From a virus, in the IMG/VR virus record IMGVR_UViG_3300043803_001244, positions 1 through 21,223 of that record: a stretch of DNA of 21,223 bases, one strand, 5' to 3'. The notes beneath the pieces are model-generated. The model ran no database searches, was not told the origin of the DNA, and saw only the letters and a list, made by a program, of their open reading frames with translations. The translations under genes and the position numbers were made by a program. Positions 6,012-13,650 of this stretch are shown here, piece by piece. Each line of letters starts with the position of its first letter. Position 1 is the stretch's first letter.

Positions 6012-6491
6012 TCAGAAACCTCTCATAGTTTCGTCTTTTTTAAGACCACCCTTTTTAACACCTTCTACTCCACCCTGTACCGCACCTGTTGCAGCACCAG
6101 CAATTCCAGATCCAGTTCTAAGAGCAATATCTGCAGCCTTTTCTGGATTTGTTATTGTAGCTCCACCAACAATACCAGTTGTTAATCTTCTTTTTTGTCC
6201 TACATCTTTACCTAATCCAAAACCAGTAATTTTACTTCCAGCTTTCTTAAGTAATTCTACTGCTTTAGGACCATATTTTGCAACACCTTGCCCCAACTTA
6301 TCCCAGACACCTTCATCTAGTGATTCACGACTATTAATTGCATCACCAGTTATCATCCCCTCTTCAACCATAATATTATGCCATTCCACCATAAGAAGTT
6401 CATTTTGCTGCTCTTCAGTTAAAACTTCAGTGTAGATACTTTCATATAATGAATTAATATCTTGCACTTGTTTTGATGATAAGTAAGACAT
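6012..6491 (-). CDS. Putative virion protein with helical N-terminus and Gly-rich C-terminus, 159 aa
   Basis: The N-terminal half is acidic and helical (MSYLSSKQVQDINSLYESIY and onward), a start I associate with T4-like cyanophage structural proteins, from memory only. Residues about 100-150 are glycine- and alanine-rich with small-residue repeats (GIVGGA, GSGIAGAATGAVQGGVEG), resembling the glycine-zipper segments of the proteins at 6732 and 7082. The C-terminus is basic. It is the first gene after a late promoter with a TATAAATA box. It may be a head-internal or membrane-interacting protein; this is inference. Confidence 0.72.
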   Translation of the reverse strand: MSYLSSKQVQDINSLYESIYTEVLTEEQQNELLMVEWHNIMVEEGMITGDAINSRESLDEGVWDKLGQGVAKYGPKAVELLKKAGSKITGFGLGKDVGQKRRLTTGIVGGATITNPEKAADIALRTGSGIAGAATGAVQGGVEGVKKGGLKKDETMRGF

Positions 6492-6518
6492 TTTTGTAAA
6501 TTAACTTTTATTTAAAAA

Positions 6519-6526
6519 TATTTATA
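6519..6526 (-). promoter_or_regulatory. Late promoter TATAAATA, fused to terminator
   Basis: This is an exact TATAAATA on the minus strand, 27 nt before the start at 6491. Its first T is the last base of the seven-T tract of the terminator at 6526-6553. The same TTTTTTTATAAATA occurs at 8512-8525 and 14623-14636. Confidence 0.8.
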
Positions 6527-6553
6527 AAAAAAGATGAGTTGTTGACTCATCTT
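6526..6553 (-). terminator. Rho-independent terminator after the 40-aa membrane gene
   Basis: AAGATGAGT (6531-6539) pairs perfectly with ACTCATCTT (6545-6553) around a 5-nt loop. On the minus strand the stem is followed by seven Ts that run directly into the late promoter. It begins 2 nt after the stop of the gene at 6556-6678. Confidence 0.75.
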
Positions 6554-6555
6554 CA

Positions 6556-6678
6556 TCACACCAAACTAAAAAATATTTTAATAACTACAACAATGAAAGC
6601 AATGAGTAAAATTTCTTGCAATCTAGAAAGTTTTGAAAAAGGTTGCCACTTTACAAACTTTCTCCAAAAAGTTTTCAT
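6556..6678 (-). CDS. Small single-pass membrane protein, 40 aa
   Basis: Translating the minus strand from the ATG at 6678 gives 40 aa: MKTFWRKFVKWQPFSKL, a short polar stretch, then a hydrophobic segment (ILLIAFIVVVIKIFFSLV) to the stop. This is a basic N-terminus followed by one membrane helix. The ribosome site is weak. Support comes from the context: an extended -10 element at 6707-6715 upstream and a perfect terminator hairpin 2 nt after the stop. No family is recognised. It could act at the host membrane, for example in lysis or superinfection control, but nothing in the sequence decides this. Confidence 0.55.
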   Translation of the reverse strand: MKTFWRKFVKWQPFSKLSRLQEILLIAFIVVVIKIFFSLV

Positions 6679-6706
6679 AATAAAAAGCACAATAGAAGAC
6701 TCCCCT

Positions 6707-6715
6707 ATTCTAGCA
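6707..6715 (-). promoter_or_regulatory. Possible extended -10 (sigma70-type) promoter TGCTAGAAT
   Basis: TGCTAGAAT on the minus strand fits TGnTATAAT with one mismatch. No good -35 is seen at the usual distance. It lies about 30 nt before the 40-aa membrane gene and could give it early expression from host RNA polymerase. Confidence 0.35.
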
Positions 6716-6731
6716 CAGACTTACAAAAATT

Positions 6732-7085
6732 TCACCTATTCAATGGTCTGATTTGAGCGGGTTTTCCAGAAACATCGGTTCTTCCAGATGGAACTAACTG
6801 ATTTAATCTTGCTTGCTGTGCTTGCCTTCTTTGCTGAGCCAGTTTGATAGCCGCAGGTGCTAGAACTTCAGATCCTACAGCAGCACCAACAGCAGGGAGA
6901 GTAAACCGACCCATCCCAATTCCAGCAGTTCCAACATTTACTAACTTATCCACCATTGGATTTTTAGCAACTTTTTTTATTGCTTCTCCACCTAAAACAG
7001 CACCAGCAACTCTTGATACCTTTCCAACATTAATAAACTCATCCAACTGATATGCTTCTACGCAAAACTGTTTAAAAGTTTTCAT
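6732..7085 (-). CDS. Putative head-internal protein with capsid-targeting-like start and glycine-rich segments, 117 aa
   Basis: The start at 7085 overlaps the stop of the gene at 7082-8488 by 4 nt (ATGA) and has AAGGAAG upstream. The N-terminus MKTFKQFCVEA resembles the capsid-targeting sequence of T4 internal proteins (MKTYQEFIAEA), where the gp21 protease cuts after Glu; a second possible site is LDE at residues 14-16. Residues about 20-85 contain small-residue helices (AGAVLGGEAI, VGTAGIGMGR, AVGAAVGSEVLAPAAI) that may insert in membranes. The C-terminus is Gln/Arg-rich. Packaging into the head with ejection on infection is an attractive inference, not shown. Confidence 0.72.
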   Translation of the reverse strand: MKTFKQFCVEAYQLDEFINVGKVSRVAGAVLGGEAIKKVAKNPMVDKLVNVGTAGIGMGRFTLPAVGAAVGSEVLAPAAIKLAQQRRQAQQARLNQLVPSGRTDVSGKPAQIRPLNR

Positions 7086-8488
7086 TTGTTTCTTCCTTGC
7101 TGTTGAGACCTTGACCAATTACCATAAGACTTACCTGCCTGAGTAACAAAGTCTCCAAATGCCTTTCTTGCTCCCGCAGGAACTTGTTTTCTTACTTCAT
7201 AAGGAACTGCTTTTCTAATATTAGTAAGAACACCCTTAGTTGTTAATTTCTTTAAAGGATCTCCAGTAACTGCCTTATATGCTGCTGATCCAACATTTGC
7301 ACCAAGACTGTATCCAGCGGCGCCGCCAGCAATTGCTCCAGGAAGTCCAAGTGCAGATCCAACGGTGGCACCAACTCCACCACCAATAAAACTTCCAAGT
7401 CCTCTTGCTGCTCCAGCACCTAATGATCTTTTCTGACTTGCACCTTCTCTTCTTGCAGTCTCATAACCACCTTTTGCCTCAAGTCCAGATCCAACAACGC
7501 TGAGAGCAGTTCCAGCACCTTTAACCGCTTTTGCAAACTTAAGTGCTCCTTTTGCTTTTTCTGCTGCCTTTCTTGCTTCTCTATTTTGCAATACTTGGTC
7601 AACTGCTTTACCAACACTACTTGGAGTCATTGCTACAGTAGATTTTGGCGTCGATACTGATAACGGAGTTACTTTTGGTGCTTTTGGTGTTTTTGGTAAT
7701 GAAGTATCCCCAAGATTGATATTTTGCGTTTTTAACTTTGGTGCTGCAGGTTTTGAAGATGGTTCTGGTGGAAGTTTATCTATCGCTTTCAATACTCTTT
7801 GGTGGTAACCACGCTGCTTTTCATAGTTTGCAATATCTTTTGCAGCATCAGAAGCTGCTTGCGCTCTTCTTCCGGCACCTGTTCCCAATTGACCAGAAAG
7901 TGCTGCAGCAGACTGTGCAGAAGTTGATGGTCTTGCCATTCTTTGCAATCTTGAGATATCACTTCGTGATGGAGAAGGCTGACTAACACTACGAGAGAAT
8001 CCTCTAAAAGAAGTACCAGACTGAACTGGATAGTTTTTTACTATGCTTTTTACACCCTTCTTAATCTCACTTCTTGCTGCTCTTCTTTCTGGTTTTGAAG
8101 AAGAAATAGCTCTTTGGAATAGAGTTCTCTTTTCGGCAGAAACATTTGCAGGATTAATACCATATTTTGAAGGATCCTTTCCTGGATCACCGTACCCAAG
8201 AGCAGATGCTCTAATTCTATTTGTTACAACACCTTTTTCCTGAACTCTACCTTCTGGACTTACATAACCTTTTTTTATTCCTTCTAATCTTTTCTTTTCT
8301 TCCGCACTAGATTTAATATCGGCAGATACTTGTGCTTGCTTTATGACTTTTGTTTTTTTAGATTTTGGTTTAGAAGTTTCTCCCTCTGGTTGCATGGGGA
8401 GAATTTCTGGTCCAGAAATTCTAATCTTAGGTTTATCTGGAACCTCTGCCTCTACAATAGTATTCGCAAAATTCTGAAACGACTTCAT
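7082..8488 (-). CDS. Putative head-internal or ejected protein with glycine-zipper domain, 468 aa
   Basis: The N-terminus MKSFQNFANTIVEAEVP has the [MK][ST][FY]xxF pattern of T4 capsid-targeting sequences, with IVE before A fitting the gp21 cleavage consensus (I/L)xE. Residues about 20-300 are basic, Lys/Ser/Pro/Ala-rich and probably disordered. Residues about 310-410 hold a long glycine zipper (AGTALSVVGSGLEAKGG, LGSFIGGGVGATVGSALGLP, GAIAGGAAGYSLGANVGSAA), a pattern found in pore-forming and membrane-spanning proteins. The C-terminal 50 residues are basic. It is the first gene after a TATAAATA late promoter at 8512 and is coupled to the gene at 6732-7085. It may be packaged and help DNA cross the membrane. 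Confidence 0.78.
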   Translation of the reverse strand: MKSFQNFANTIVEAEVPDKPKIRISGPEILPMQPEGETSKPKSKKTKVIKQAQVSADIKSSAEEKKRLEGIKKGYVSPEGRVQEKGVVTNRIRASALGYGDPGKDPSKYGINPANVSAEKRTLFQRAISSSKPERRAARSEIKKGVKSIVKNYPVQSGTSFRGFSRSVSQPSPSRSDISRLQRMARPSTSAQSAAALSGQLGTGAGRRAQAASDAAKDIANYEKQRGYHQRVLKAIDKLPPEPSSKPAAPKLKTQNINLGDTSLPKTPKAPKVTPLSVSTPKSTVAMTPSSVGKAVDQVLQNREARKAAEKAKGALKFAKAVKGAGTALSVVGSGLEAKGGYETARREGASQKRSLGAGAARGLGSFIGGGVGATVGSALGLPGAIAGGAAGYSLGANVGSAAYKAVTGDPLKKLTTKGVLTNIRKAVPYEVRKQVPAGARKAFGDFVTQAGKSYGNWSRSQQQGRNK

Positions 8489-8511
8489 CGTCTATTAACT
8501 AACTTTTTAGG

Positions 8512-8519
8512 TATTTATA
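8512..8519 (-). promoter_or_regulatory. Late promoter TATAAATA, fused to terminator
   Basis: This is an exact TATAAATA 23 nt before the start at 8488. It directly continues the seven-T tract of the terminator at 8519-8544. Confidence 0.82.
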
Positions 8520-8544
8520 AAAAAAGAGGGTCCCGAAGACCCTC
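8519..8544 (-). terminator. Rho-independent terminator at the end of the nrdA-nrdB operon
   Basis: GAGGGTC (8526-8532) pairs with GACCCTC (8538-8544). Read on the minus strand the loop is TTCGG, close to a stable UUCG loop, and the stem is followed by seven Ts. The TGA stop of the 53-aa gene (8543-8545) lies in the stem. This is the strongest terminator in the window. Confidence 0.88.
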
Positions 8545-8704
8545 ATTTCACATCGTCATTGCACTTACCCAACCACTCTTTGGAATAATCATAGTCTCCA
8601 AAAAGAAACTCATCACACTCTGCAGCTTCTTGATATGCGTTCAGGATTTCCTGTTCACACCATTCATCATAGTTGGAATCCTGAGAAAGTATCTTTGGTA
8701 ACAT
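8543..8704 (-). CDS. Small acidic protein following nrdB, 53 aa
   Basis: The ATG at 8704 is preceded by GGAGG (11 nt away) and the gene overlaps the end of nrdB by 38 nt. The product (MLPKILSQDSNYDEWCEQEI and onward) is acidic and helical with W, C and Y residues and ends KCNDDVK. A longer reading from 8845 would lie inside nrdB and has out-of-frame-like composition, so the short start is preferred. In many T4-like phages a glutaredoxin follows nrdB; this product has no CxxC motif and is not one. It is last in the operon, with its stop inside the terminator stem. The function is unknown. Confidence 0.6.
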   Translation of the reverse strand: MLPKILSQDSNYDEWCEQEILNAYQEAAECDEFLFGDYDYSKEWLGKCNDDVK

Positions 8705-9809
8705 CCTGTTTGATTCCTCCAACAATGTAAGACTCGACCTCTGTTTCCTGTGGTGCAACTTGAAGACCCTTAGAGGAAATCCAATGCTCAGTCCAAGGAA
8801 GTGGATTATTCTTTGCAGAAATATCATAAAGTGGTTTGAGTCCAATTGCTTTCATTCTACGGTTTGCTATCCATTCGACATACTGCTGTAACAGTTTGTC
8901 ATTCAGACCAATCATTGACCCATCTTTGAACAGGTACTCTGCCCAGAGTTTTTCCTGATTGACAGCGTTCTCAAAGGTCTTGTAGAACCATTGTTCTTCC
9001 TCTTTGGAGATACGTGCCATATCAGGATCATCACCCTCTTTCCATTTGTTCAGAATGTTCTGAGTGATAACCAGGTGCTGGTTCTCATCACGTGCAATCA
9101 GTGAGATGATTTTTGCACTTCCTTCCATAAGTTTGAGTTCGCCAAACGCAAAACTACAAGCGAAGCTGACATAAAAGCGAATACCTTCAAGAATATTAAC
9201 GTTTGCAACTGCTCTGAATAGTTTTCTCTTGAGTTCATACCTTGCCTCTTGTGCGTATGGTACTTGTTCTAATGCGTGAAGCCATTCATTAGTTGAACCA
9301 TAATGCTGAGCACTATTGATGAAATCGTTGTATGCCTGAGTTACACTCACGGCACGTTCCATAATACGATCCTCTTTCAGAATCGTATCAAAAACTTCAG
9401 ATGGGTCTGAATAAACATTCTTGATGATATAAGTGTAAGAACGGGAGTGGATCATCTCCATAAACTCCCAAACCTTCATACACGCTTCCAGTTCAGGAAG
9501 GGAGCAGTACGGAGCAAATGCCATACCAGGACCCCTACCCTGAACTGAGTCCAGCATCACCTGATACTTCAGGTTGCTGGTAAAGATGTGCTTTTGCTCT
9601 GGGCGTAGCATATGATAGTCGCTACGATCTTTTTGAAGAGAAACCTCTTCAGGTCTCCAGAAGTAACCCAGTTGCTGTGTTGTTAGTTTGTCGAAGATTG
9701 GATATTTGTAAGAATCATATCTTTGGATTCCTAGTGGTTGTCCAAAAAACATAGGTTGTTTTTTGGTGTCTACTTCCTGAGGGTTAAAGACGGTCATTGA
9801 TTCGACCAC
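8667..9809 (-). CDS. nrdB: Class Ia ribonucleotide reductase small (R2, beta) subunit
   Basis: R2 holds the diiron centre and tyrosyl radical and works with NrdA to make deoxyribonucleotides. Numbering from a longer GTG start at 9851 (394 aa), the ligands match E. coli NrdB: D101, E132, H135, E222, E256 and H259, with radical Tyr139 in EMIHSRSYT. The C-terminus (DTFSGFQL) matches the R2 tail that binds R1. Three starts are possible: GTG 9851 (overlaps nrdA by 20 nt), GTG 9809 and ATG 9797 (MTVFNPQEVD, like T4 NrdB). I chose 9809 because GGAGG sits 8 nt upstream in the nrdA-nrdB gap, while ATG 9797 is 20 nt from it. The chain is then 380 aa, close to the usual length. Confidence 0.95.
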   Translation of the reverse strand: MVESMTVFNPQEVDTKKQPMFFGQPLGIQRYDSYKYPIFDKLTTQQLGYFWRPEEVSLQKDRSDYHMLRPEQKHIFTSNLKYQVMLDSVQGRGPGMAFAPYCSLPELEACMKVWEFMEMIHSRSYTYIIKNVYSDPSEVFDTILKEDRIMERAVSVTQAYNDFINSAQHYGSTNEWLHALEQVPYAQEARYELKRKLFRAVANVNILEGIRFYVSFACSFAFGELKLMEGSAKIISLIARDENQHLVITQNILNKWKEGDDPDMARISKEEEQWFYKTFENAVNQEKLWAEYLFKDGSMIGLNDKLLQQYVEWIANRRMKAIGLKPLYDISAKNNPLPWTEHWISSKGLQVAPQETEVESYIVGGIKQDVTKDTFSGFQL

Positions 9810-9831
9810 TGCTTTTTCCTCCAAACCTGTT

Positions 9832-12129
9832 TTAAATCTTACAAGACTCACAATCTTCCTCCTCTGCTTGTTCTAGTTGAGAAATTAAATCTTCAAGAGA
9901 CTGTTTGGTTTCTTCAACCTCATCAGTCTTATGGTCATAAGTATTTTGATAGTAACTGGTTTTCCAGCCGTACTTATATGTAGTTAAAAGGTCCTGTGCC
10001 ATTACTGAAGTAGGAACTTCATTATCTGGGTAATTTTCTGGATTATAGGACCAGTTTCCAGAAATCGCTTGATCGAAGAATTTTTGCATAACAGCAACAA
10101 TATGAATATACCCGCGATTGCTAGGCATATCCCAGAGCAACGTATAGTTGTTCTTAAGACTTTGATACTGGGGAACAATCTGCTTGAGTGGACCCTTCTT
10201 CGACTTCTTAATGGACAAGTATCCGCGAGGTGGTTCGATTCCGTTGGTTGCGTTTGACACAACGGAACTGCTCTCCGATGGCATCTGTGCGGACAATGTT
10301 GAGTTCCGTACCCCGTATTGTAATACCTGCTCTCTAAGATGCTCCCAATCATACCTAAGCTCATTCGGAACTATTTCATCAACGTCCTTCTTGTATGTAT
10401 CAATGGGCAGAATTCCATTACCGTATTTGGTTCGGTTACTATATTCACAAGCACCTTTTTCTTTAGCAAGGTTAACCGTTGCCTGAATAAGATAATACTG
10501 GAATGCCTCAGTGAGATCGTGTACCAGTTTCCAGGCACCAGGATCATCGTAATGCTCCCCGTGCTTGGCGAGATAGTGTGCCAGACCAATAAAACCTACG
10601 CCAAGAGAACGACGTGCTCTGGTGGCGATTTCTGCTGCTTTGACGGGGTATCCCTGAAAGTCAATCAGTTCATCAAGAGAACGAACTGAAAGATCACACA
10701 GAGTTTCCAGTTCTTCAACTGACTTCAGTTTACCAACGTTAACGGCAGAAAGAATGCAAAGAGCAATTTCACCATCGGGATCATCAATATGCTGAATAGG
10801 TTTGGTAGGTAGAGTGATCTCCTGGCACAAGTTACTCATCTCAACCTTGTCCATAAAGGACGAGTGAGAGTTGCAGTGGTCAATGTTCATAATATAAACA
10901 CGACCAGTTTCAGCACGTTCTTTCAGGAGGTCCAGAAAGAGTTCTTGAGCTCCGATAGTCTTTCTTGGAATAGACTCATCTCGTTCATAACGTACATACA
11001 ACTCGTCAAAAGCATCAGTTCCAAAAGCATCATACAGACCAGGAACTGCGTGTGGGGAGAAGAGTGAAACTTCTTCGTTCTTGATGAAACGTTCATAGAA
11101 CAGTTTGGAGATTTGGATACTGTAGTCTAACTTACGAACACGGTTATCTTCGGTTCCTTTGTTATTCTTTAATACTAGAATGTCTTCGATCTCTTGGTGC
11201 CAGATTGGGAAGTGGACAGTTGCTGATCCACCTCTGATGCCATTCTGAGTGCAGCATCGGACAGTTGCTTCAAACTTTTTGAGGAAAGGAACAACACCTG
11301 TGTGCTGAACTTCTCCGCCTCTGATTTTAGCGTTGATGCCACGGATGCGACCCGCGTTGATGCCGATACCCGCCCTTTGTGCAACATATCTGCCGATAGC
11401 CATATCAGAACTAAAGATGCTATCGAGGGTGTCATCAACATCAACAAGAACACAGCTAGCATATTGTCGAAGTGGAGTTCTAACCCCTGCCATGATAGGT
11501 GTGGGAATGTTGATTTTGTGCTTTGAGATTGCATCGTAGTACTTCCTCACGTAATCTAAACGTGTTTCTTTAGGATACTTGGAAAAAATAGTTGCCGCAA
11601 TCAAAAGGTACATAAACTGTGGCGTTTCATAAAGTTCGTTAGAACTTCTGTCCTGCACGAGGTACTTATCAACGACTTGACGTAGACCTGCGTAAGTAAA
11701 CAGATAGTCACGACTATGATCAATGAACGACTCAAGTTTATCAAACTCTTCATCGGCATACAGGTCAAGAATTTCTGGGTCATAGACACCTCTACCAACG
11801 GCACGAAGGACGTGCTGCTTAACTGTAGGGCATTCGTGCATACGACCAAACAACTGCTTGCGGAGGGCAAACAGAAGCAGTCGAGCAGCAACGAACTGAT
11901 AGTTGGGGTGTTCCAGATCAATCAGGTCAGAAGCAGAACGAATCAGAATCTCCTGAATCTCTGCAGTGGTGATGCCATCATAGAATTGAATGCCTGATTG
12001 CATCTCTACCTGAGATGCTGATACACCTGCTAGGTCTTTGCAGGCTTCTTCCACCATAACGTGGAGTTTATTTAGATCAAGGGGTTCAGTTTTACCATTT
12101 CTCTTAACGACTTTCGTTCCGTTGCTCAT
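9832..12129 (-). CDS. nrdA: Class Ia ribonucleotide reductase large (R1, alpha) subunit
   Basis: The protein has 765 aa, a normal R1 length. Residues about 5-95 are an ATP-cone (KVVKRNGKTEPLDLNKLHVM), the usual allosteric activity site. The active site follows E. coli NrdA: C226 (YASCVLVD) and C458 (LCILSAVN) as the redox pair, and N433, C435 and E437 in NLCQE as the catalytic trio. Y726-Y727 fit the radical-transfer tyrosines. The C-terminal CESCKI (C760, C763) is the swinging-arm pair reduced by thioredoxin or glutaredoxin. The start overlaps the primase stop by 4 nt (ATGA) and has GGAAG upstream. It supplies dNTPs for phage DNA synthesis with NrdB. All key residues are present. Confidence 0.98.
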   Translation of the reverse strand: MSNGTKVVKRNGKTEPLDLNKLHVMVEEACKDLAGVSASQVEMQSGIQFYDGITTAEIQEILIRSASDLIDLEHPNYQFVAARLLLFALRKQLFGRMHECPTVKQHVLRAVGRGVYDPEILDLYADEEFDKLESFIDHSRDYLFTYAGLRQVVDKYLVQDRSSNELYETPQFMYLLIAATIFSKYPKETRLDYVRKYYDAISKHKINIPTPIMAGVRTPLRQYASCVLVDVDDTLDSIFSSDMAIGRYVAQRAGIGINAGRIRGINAKIRGGEVQHTGVVPFLKKFEATVRCCTQNGIRGGSATVHFPIWHQEIEDILVLKNNKGTEDNRVRKLDYSIQISKLFYERFIKNEEVSLFSPHAVPGLYDAFGTDAFDELYVRYERDESIPRKTIGAQELFLDLLKERAETGRVYIMNIDHCNSHSSFMDKVEMSNLCQEITLPTKPIQHIDDPDGEIALCILSAVNVGKLKSVEELETLCDLSVRSLDELIDFQGYPVKAAEIATRARRSLGVGFIGLAHYLAKHGEHYDDPGAWKLVHDLTEAFQYYLIQATVNLAKEKGACEYSNRTKYGNGILPIDTYKKDVDEIVPNELRYDWEHLREQVLQYGVRNSTLSAQMPSESSSVVSNATNGIEPPRGYLSIKKSKKGPLKQIVPQYQSLKNNYTLLWDMPSNRGYIHIVAVMQKFFDQAISGNWSYNPENYPDNEVPTSVMAQDLLTTYKYGWKTSYYQNTYDHKTDEVEETKQSLEDLISQLEQAEEEDCESCKI

Positions 12130-13097
12130 ATTTTCTTCCAGTTGTTAAACTTAATTTTTGCTTCTAAACCTGAGTAGGTATTTGATTTTAACACATCCAT
12201 AACGTTAAGTCCAGCTAAAACCATATCATTAATATCCTTTTGCTGGATTGATGTTGGCCAAATAATTACCTTTTCACCTCTGTCGATGGTTTTTGATATT
12301 CGGTTGACGATTTCTCGGTTACGTGGTTCGTTATCAAAAACGTAAATATAATCGCTCCAATTAAACGTCCCAATATCAACGTCGGACCCACACATAGCAA
12401 CAGCATTTTTGACAAACGTGGAGTCGAAGGGTCCTTCAACGATGTAAATGGGTTCCGAAGAATCCACTTGGTCCAGTCCATAAAGTTTGGGCGCTTCATC
12501 AGAGAGCATCACAGTAATGTATTTAACAGGGTTGGGTCCTAGTGCTCTTCCCTGAAAACCTATTAAGTTGGAGTCTGTATCATACATTGGTATAATAATG
12601 CGACTCTCATCCCTACCGATAGTGTCAAACGTAACCTTTTGAGTGTTAGTCCACTGCTTAAATTTGTCAGCAAAATAAAACTTTTCTGGATTAAGTTTTC
12701 GTTTTTCCAGATACTCTCTTGCGACAGAAACCTCTGATGCTTTGGGCAAATCCAGTTTCTTTTTAAAGACTGGTTTCACAAACTCAAACTTAGGTTCCTC
12801 AACCACAAAGTTTCTACCAGTATGTCCTTCCTTAAACTTTTCCAGAGTATATTGCTTGTGAAGCGTAGGATCTAATTCTTTAAGAAAGTTATTAAAGGAT
12901 AAACTTGCTCCGCAGTTATGACACTTAAAGTTTGTGTTGTTCTTTACGGGATATAAGTATCCTCGTGCCTTTGTTTTGTTACGTTGAGAGTCACCACATA
13001 TGGGGCAGCGGAAGTTGTAGAGATCTGCCTTGACTCTCTTAAACTTTTGTAAGCGTGACGAAACGAGTCCAATGTACTTGGAGTCAATCAAATCCAT
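12126..13097 (-). CDS. DNA primase, T4 gp61 type
   Basis: The protein has 323 aa; T4 gp61 is 342. The N-terminal zinc-binding domain has C31-x2-C34 (CPIC) and C59-x2-C62 (CHNC). The TOPRIM catalytic core shows IYIVEGPFD (E221, D225) and IYVFDNEP (D255), the acidic residues that bind metal for RNA primer synthesis. It should work with the replicative helicase encoded at 20434 at the replication fork. It overlaps nrdA by 4 nt, linking primer and dNTP supply in one operon. The ribosome site is weak (the upstream gene stops 12 nt away), suggesting reinitiation. No residues are missing. Confidence 0.93.
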   Translation of the reverse strand: MDLIDSKYIGLVSSRLQKFKRVKADLYNFRCPICGDSQRNKTKARGYLYPVKNNTNFKCHNCGASLSFNNFLKELDPTLHKQYTLEKFKEGHTGRNFVVEEPKFEFVKPVFKKKLDLPKASEVSVAREYLEKRKLNPEKFYFADKFKQWTNTQKVTFDTIGRDESRIIIPMYDTDSNLIGFQGRALGPNPVKYITVMLSDEAPKLYGLDQVDSSEPIYIVEGPFDSTFVKNAVAMCGSDVDIGTFNWSDYIYVFDNEPRNREIVNRISKTIDRGEKVIIWPTSIQQKDINDMVLAGLNVMDVLKSNTYSGLEAKIKFNNWKKI

Positions 13098-13109
13098 TAT
13101 GAAGGGGTA

Positions 13110-13466
13110 TTACTTCGCTCTTTCTATTGTAGCAGGGGTAGAAGCAGGAGTCAATAACTTAGGAACAAACGCATTGACTATTCCAATAAGAGCAACAATT
13201 ACGGCAAGAACTCCACCTGCTTGCCAACGGAACTTATATAATCCATCAAGTTTGCTTTCTATATCTTCTACTTTCTTACAAATTTCACTATCATCTTTAC
13301 CACACTGATCCAATCTTTCATCGTGAACAGCGAGCATTTTGCAGATGTTCTGATTCGTTTCACTTAATGTTTGAATAGCGGTATCAACTTTATCAATAAT
13401 CTGTTCGTGTGCTTTAAAACGTTCTTGCAGCACCGCTAACTGAATCTGAGAGTTGTTACCAAACAT
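13110..13466 (-). CDS. Coiled-coil plus C-terminal membrane-helix protein (XhlA-like layout), 118 aa
   Basis: Residues 1-75 form a long amphipathic, probably coiled-coil, helix (QLAVLQERFKAHEQIIDKVD, SKLDGLYKF). Residues about 83-105 are one membrane helix (AGGVLAVIVALIGIVNAFVP), followed by a short Thr/Pro/Ala-rich tail. This layout matches phage XhlA-type (holin-associated) proteins and other small tail-anchored proteins; the family call is by architecture only. It sits 12 nt before the primase and 1 nt after the stop of the 60-aa gene. A lysis-accessory or membrane-tether role is possible. Confidence 0.72.
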   Translation of the reverse strand: MFGNNSQIQLAVLQERFKAHEQIIDKVDTAIQTLSETNQNICKMLAVHDERLDQCGKDDSEICKKVEDIESKLDGLYKFRWQAGGVLAVIVALIGIVNAFVPKLLTPASTPATIERAK

Positions 13467-13467
13467 T

Positions 13468-13650
13468 TTAGGTCATCCATTTCTTACGAGAACCTCTTCC
13501 ACCGTAAATATATTTCCTTTTCTTCTTGAAAACAGGTGGATCATCACCTGCTTCAACTGTACCTGCAATTTGACCAGCACCCAAACTTACTGTTGGACCA
13601 TTCTCTTCTTTTAGAGTACGTATAATATCAATAATTTTATTAATATCCAT
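13468..13650 (-). CDS. Small protein with basic GGRGSRKKW tail, 60 aa
   Basis: The start at 13650 overlaps the stop of the upstream gene by one base (TAATG), giving MDINKIIDIIRTLKEE. A longer reading from 13677 lies inside that gene and is rejected. After an N-terminal helix there is a flexible Gly/Pro stretch (GAGQIAGTVEAGDDPP) and a strongly basic, aromatic end (KKKRKYIYGGRGSRKKWM) that could bind nucleic acid or another phage protein. I recall similar small proteins in T4-like cyanophages but know no function. Translation is probably coupled to the 123-aa gene. Confidence 0.72.
   Translation of the reverse strand: MDINKIIDIIRTLKEENGPTVSLGAGQIAGTVEAGDDPPVFKKKRKYIYGGRGSRKKWMT

Noticed and set aside
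5914-6435. Plus-strand open frame of 173 codons
   Set aside because: It is antisense to two well-supported minus-strand genes, is Pro/Ser/Cys-rich in the way antisense of Gly/Ala-rich genes is, and has no promoter or ribosome site.
6539-6751. Plus-strand open frame of 70 codons in the 6492-6731 gap
   Set aside because: It reads through the terminator hairpin and is antisense to the 40-aa membrane gene, which has a promoter-like element and a terminator.
8543-8704. Glutaredoxin (nrdC) following nrdB
   Set aside because: The small product lacks a CxxC or CPYC motif and is too short.
8705-8845. Longer N-terminus for the 53-aa gene after nrdB
   Set aside because: It lies fully inside nrdB out of frame, while the ATG at 8704 has a GGAGG upstream.
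10184-10689. Several plus-strand open frames of about 100-116 codons
   Set aside because: They are antisense to nrdA, whose catalytic residues are all in place, and have no ribosome sites.
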